Shown here: positions 6,131-8,007 of the stretch, one piece after another
Layout: every line of letters starts with the position of its first letter
Position numbering within the stretch: position 1 is the stretch's first letter
Assembly: GCA_017521875.1 (NCBI GenBank)
Contig: JAFXBH010000195.1
Coordinates: 1-8,007, forward strand
Direction: 5' to 3'
Length of the DNA: 8,007 nucleotides
From: Oscillospiraceae bacterium
Lineage (GTDB): Bacteria; Bacillota; Clostridia; Oscillospirales; Oscillospiraceae
Notes under the pieces: generated by a model
What the model was told of the DNA's origin: nothing
Database searches by the model: none
The model's input: only the letters and a program-made list of their open reading frames with translations
Position numbers and translations under genes: made by a program

Positions 6131-7259
6131 ATTTGCTTAGGGGGATGCTGATGATTTCTTTTCCGGATTTGTAGGATAATTTCAAGTTTTTAAATTGTTC
6201 GTCGCTGGCCTGAACCATAATGCCGTCACCGGATGCCAGTGCATCCGCAGCAAAAACAGTATAATTGTTGTTGGCATCCAAGAACTGGATACGAATATCC
6301 TGCAGGTTGCCGACTGTGTGGATCATATACATTTTACCTTCTTTGTCCAACACAATTTCTGCAATGTCCGAGAATTTATCCATAGAAATGTCGGCAAATG
6401 ATGTTACCTTGGCTTCACCGGAAGGCGTGTTGCGGATCAAAGGAAGATAGTCTTCGTGCAGAAGATCTCTCAGGTTTTCGTAAGGGATTTCCACAGTAAT
6501 GACTCCGGAGGAATAAGGTGCAATTTCATAGGGAGCAAAGTAGAAACACATACCGGTTTGGGTAAAGTACCAGGCCTCGTCGTGTGTGGGATCCTGTGTG
6601 AAGCGTTGGGTGACAGTCTGCTTGTAGTTGCCGTAGAGGTAATTGCCTTGAGCCATTTCAGCCAAGCCGTTTAATACCAGGTTACAGAACTGCTCGGCGG
6701 TGGCGTCTTTTTGCATAATGCTTGCCAAGGTCAGTACATCACCGGTGACTAAATCATAACTGGCGGAGACGCAAGTGCGCTCCGGATGGCCTGCACCACT
6801 AAAAACCACATTGTTGCCAAAGAAACTTAGAACCTTTTCATCCACTCTTGTTGGACTGTAGGCAATGTGATACAGGTAGGGTACCCAGTTTTCAGGTTTG
6901 TAGTTTGTTCTTGCCAATTCTGCGGTGGCCTCGGCTAATTCCCGTGTAGTATCCACCCGGTTTAAGAAGTCCAGGATTACTTTGTCGGCAACATCCGGCT
7001 TATGAAGCACCAGAGATATATTCTGATAGGTATAGCGACACAGAACGGTATCATCCTCGTGAAGTGTTTCTTCTGTGGTGGTAGGTACGGATACGGCAAC
7101 AGAGAGATTTGCTATTCCTGCATCAGGTACAGTTTGGGTTGGACTATTGTTGCTGCCGGCGTTTTCGCTAGGTTCGGTTGGGGGGACTTTAGATTTTTTA
7201 CAACCGGTAAAAGAAACCAAAAGGGAAACTGCCATTATGAAATATAAAAACTTCTTCAT
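6129..7259 (-). CDS. RsiV-like DUF3298 lipoprotein
   Basis: Probable membrane-anchored extracytoplasmic protein of 376 residues. The N-terminus is a lipoprotein signal: Lys2-Lys3, a hydrophobic core 4-17 and a lipobox ending Thr-Gly-Cys20; Phe17 at -3 is slightly unusual. A Ser/Thr/Pro/Asn-rich linker follows (about 24-65). Residues about 70-270 match the DUF3298 region known from RsiV and PdaC: a SGAGHPE block (154-160), YDLVTGDVLTLASIM (168-182) and the hallmark FAPYEIAPYSSG (241-252). The last 100 residues (about 277-376) look beta-rich and match nothing I recognise. In RsiV this region binds lysozyme and leads to sigma-V activation; here no cytoplasmic anti-sigma segment exists, so a cell-wall sensing or binding role is only a guess. 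The start has GGAGG (bases 7271-7267) seven bases ahead. It is convergent with the aminotransferase and divergent from gdhA, so it is probably transcribed alone. Confidence 0.85.
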   Translation of the reverse strand: MKKFLYFIMAVSLLVSFTGCKKSKVPPTEPSENAGSNNSPTQTVPDAGIANLSVAVSVPTTTEETLHEDDTVLCRYTYQNISLVLHKPDVADKVILDFLNRVDTTRELAEATAELARTNYKPENWVPYLYHIAYSPTRVDEKVLSFFGNNVVFSGAGHPERTCVSASYDLVTGDVLTLASIMQKDATAEQFCNLVLNGLAEMAQGNYLYGNYKQTVTQRFTQDPTHDEAWYFTQTGMCFYFAPYEIAPYSSGVITVEIPYENLRDLLHEDYLPLIRNTPSGEAKVTSFADISMDKFSDIAEIVLDKEGKMYMIHTVGNLQDIRIQFLDANNNYTVFAADALASGDGIMVQASDEQFKNLKLSYKSGKEIISIPLSK

Positions 7260-7298
7260 AGAAGGACCTCCAGAAGATAAATCAATGATTTCTAATAT

Positions 7299-7327
7299 AC
7301 TATATCATATTTCCACTGATGACGCAA
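7299..7327 (-). promoter_or_regulatory. Candidate extended -10 promoter for the lipoprotein gene
   Basis: On the - strand TTGCGT (7327-7322) is separated by 17 bases from TATAGT (7304-7299), which is preceded by TGA, giving an extended -10 (TGnTATAGT). Transcription would start near 7292, leaving a leader of about 33 bases that contains the ribosome binding site. The -35 matches only three of six bases, but the -10 is good. Confidence 0.5.
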
Positions 7328-7378
7328 ACATATTCTTGTCTATTTCAGGTATGATTGTAAAAATTTTATTATAGACTA

Positions 7379-7407
7379 TTGATATTAATTCCATAATGTG
7401 GTATCTT
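7379..7407 (+). promoter_or_regulatory. Candidate extended -10 promoter for gdhA
   Basis: TTGATA (7379-7384), a 17-base spacer and TATCTT (7402-7407) preceded by TGG (extended -10) form a plausible housekeeping-sigma promoter. Transcription would start near 7414, about 26 bases before the ATG. The surrounding 7272-7440 region is very A+T-rich; apart from the two promoters I see no riboswitch, convincing operator dyad or hidden gene in it. Confidence 0.5.
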
Positions 7408-7439
7408 ATGAAATCATATATTTAAAAGGGAGATGCGTT

Positions 7440-8007
7440 ATGAATAAGTATGTGGAAAGCGTTATTGAAAATGTGAAGTTAAAACACGGTAATGAGCCTG
7501 AGTTTGTTCAAACCGTCGAGGAAGTATTTTCCTCTATTTCTCCTATGATTGACAAACATCCTGAGTATGAAAAGGCTGATATTCTTAATCGTATGGTAGA
7601 GCCTGAGCGTATGTTTACTTTCCGGGTTGTTTGGGTAGATGACAATGGTCAGACCCATACCAACATCGGTTATCGTTGCCAATTCAACGGTGCCATCGGC
7701 CCCTACAAGGGCGGACTGCGTTTCCAGGCAAATGTAAACCCCAGCGTTATCAAATTCCTGGGATTTGAGCAAACCTTTAAAAATAGTCTCACGGGTTTAC
7801 CTATGGGCGGTGGCAAGGGTGGTTCTGACTTTGATCCCGCTGGTAAGTCTGATGCAGAAATTATGCGTTTCTGCCAGAGTTTTATGACTGCACTGTACCG
7901 GTATATCGGACCTGATGTAGACGTGCCTGCCGGCGATATGGGCGTAGGTGGCAGAGCGATCGGCTACCTGTTTGGTCAGTACCGTCGCCTGAAGGGCGTG
8001 TGGGAGA
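7440..8007 (+). CDS. gdhA: Glutamate dehydrogenase, 3'-truncated by window edge
   Basis: Hexameric class I glutamate dehydrogenase, interconverting glutamate with 2-oxoglutarate plus ammonium in the cytosol. The frame is open through the right edge: 189 full codons of an expected roughly 445. GGGAG (7428-7432) lies seven bases before the chosen ATG; the earlier ATG at 7433 abuts this site and is in another frame. The visible part is the substrate domain: [11 protein letters not shown] near the N-terminus, GPYKGGLRF (87-95) with Lys90, Lys114, the signature [14 protein letters not shown] (120-133) with catalytic Lys126, and [11 protein letters not shown] with catalytic Asp166. By my recollection these correspond to Lys89, Lys113, Lys125 and Asp165 of the Clostridium symbiosum enzyme. 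The coenzyme-binding domain lies beyond the edge, so NAD versus NADP use cannot be decided. Its neighbours, an alanine symporter and an aminotransferase, suit nitrogen exchange through glutamate. Confidence 0.96.
   Translation, partial: MNKYVESVIENVKLKHGNEPEFVQTVEEVFSSISPMIDKHPEYEKADILNRMVEPERMFTFRVVWVDDNGQTHTNIGYRCQFNGAIGPYKGGLRFQANVNPSVIKFLGFEQTFKNSLTGLPMGGGKGGSDFDPAGKSDAEIMRFCQSFMTALYRYIGPDVDVPAGDMGVGGRAIGYLFGQYRRLKGVWE

Noticed and set aside
7338..7376. GTCTAT/ATAGAC inverted repeat in the divergent promoter region
   Set aside because: Six-base arms 27 bases apart in A+T-rich sequence are expected by chance, and the match does not extend on either side.
1..8007. CRISPR arrays, insertion sequences, tRNA or rRNA genes, prophage or defence modules
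   Set aside because: No repeat-spacer pattern, transposase, terminal inverted repeats or RNA-gene features were seen; the window is densely filled with housekeeping-type genes.

Overview
The window looks like chromosome from a low-to-moderate G+C anaerobic Firmicute, most likely class Clostridia. This rests on strong GGAGG-type ribosome binding sites, two genes that start with TTG directly behind such sites, a glutamate dehydrogenase N-terminus resembling the Clostridium symbiosum enzyme as I remember it, a copper ATPase carrying a C-terminal metal-binding domain, and an RsiV-like (DUF3298) lipoprotein. I computed neither base composition nor phylogeny.

Left part (1-3437, all on +). A copper-exporting P1B-type ATPase (copA) enters from the left edge without its N-terminus and ends in a C-terminal heavy-metal-associated (HMA) domain. 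After a 61-base gap comes a 42-codon gene of unknown function with a very good ribosome binding site. Its 3' end overlaps truA (tRNA pseudouridine synthase), and the truA stop overlaps the TTG start of a small ArsC/Spx-like thioredoxin-fold protein. These three overlapping genes look like one translationally coupled unit closed by a strong hairpin terminator at 3405-3437.

Middle part (3495-6131, +). A sodium:alanine symporter of the AGCS family is followed after 20 bases by a class I PLP aminotransferase, then by a 12-bp hairpin with T-rich flanks on both sides. That hairpin sits between convergent genes and probably stops transcription from both.

Right part. A DUF3298 lipoprotein is encoded on the - strand (6129-7259). 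It is divergent from a glutamate dehydrogenase gene (gdhA, +, from 7440), which runs off the right edge with its catalytic domain intact. The 180-base divergent gap holds a plausible extended -10 promoter for each gene.

Functionally, the symporter, aminotransferase and glutamate dehydrogenase fit an amino-acid uptake, transamination and ammonium-handling circuit. This is inference from gene order, and the aminotransferase's substrate cannot be read from sequence alone. Most of the window is conventional housekeeping. The observations most worth a second look are a well-placed Shine-Dalgarno inside copA in front of its HMA domain, which could yield a separate CopZ-like copper chaperone, and the 42-codon gene coupled to truA.
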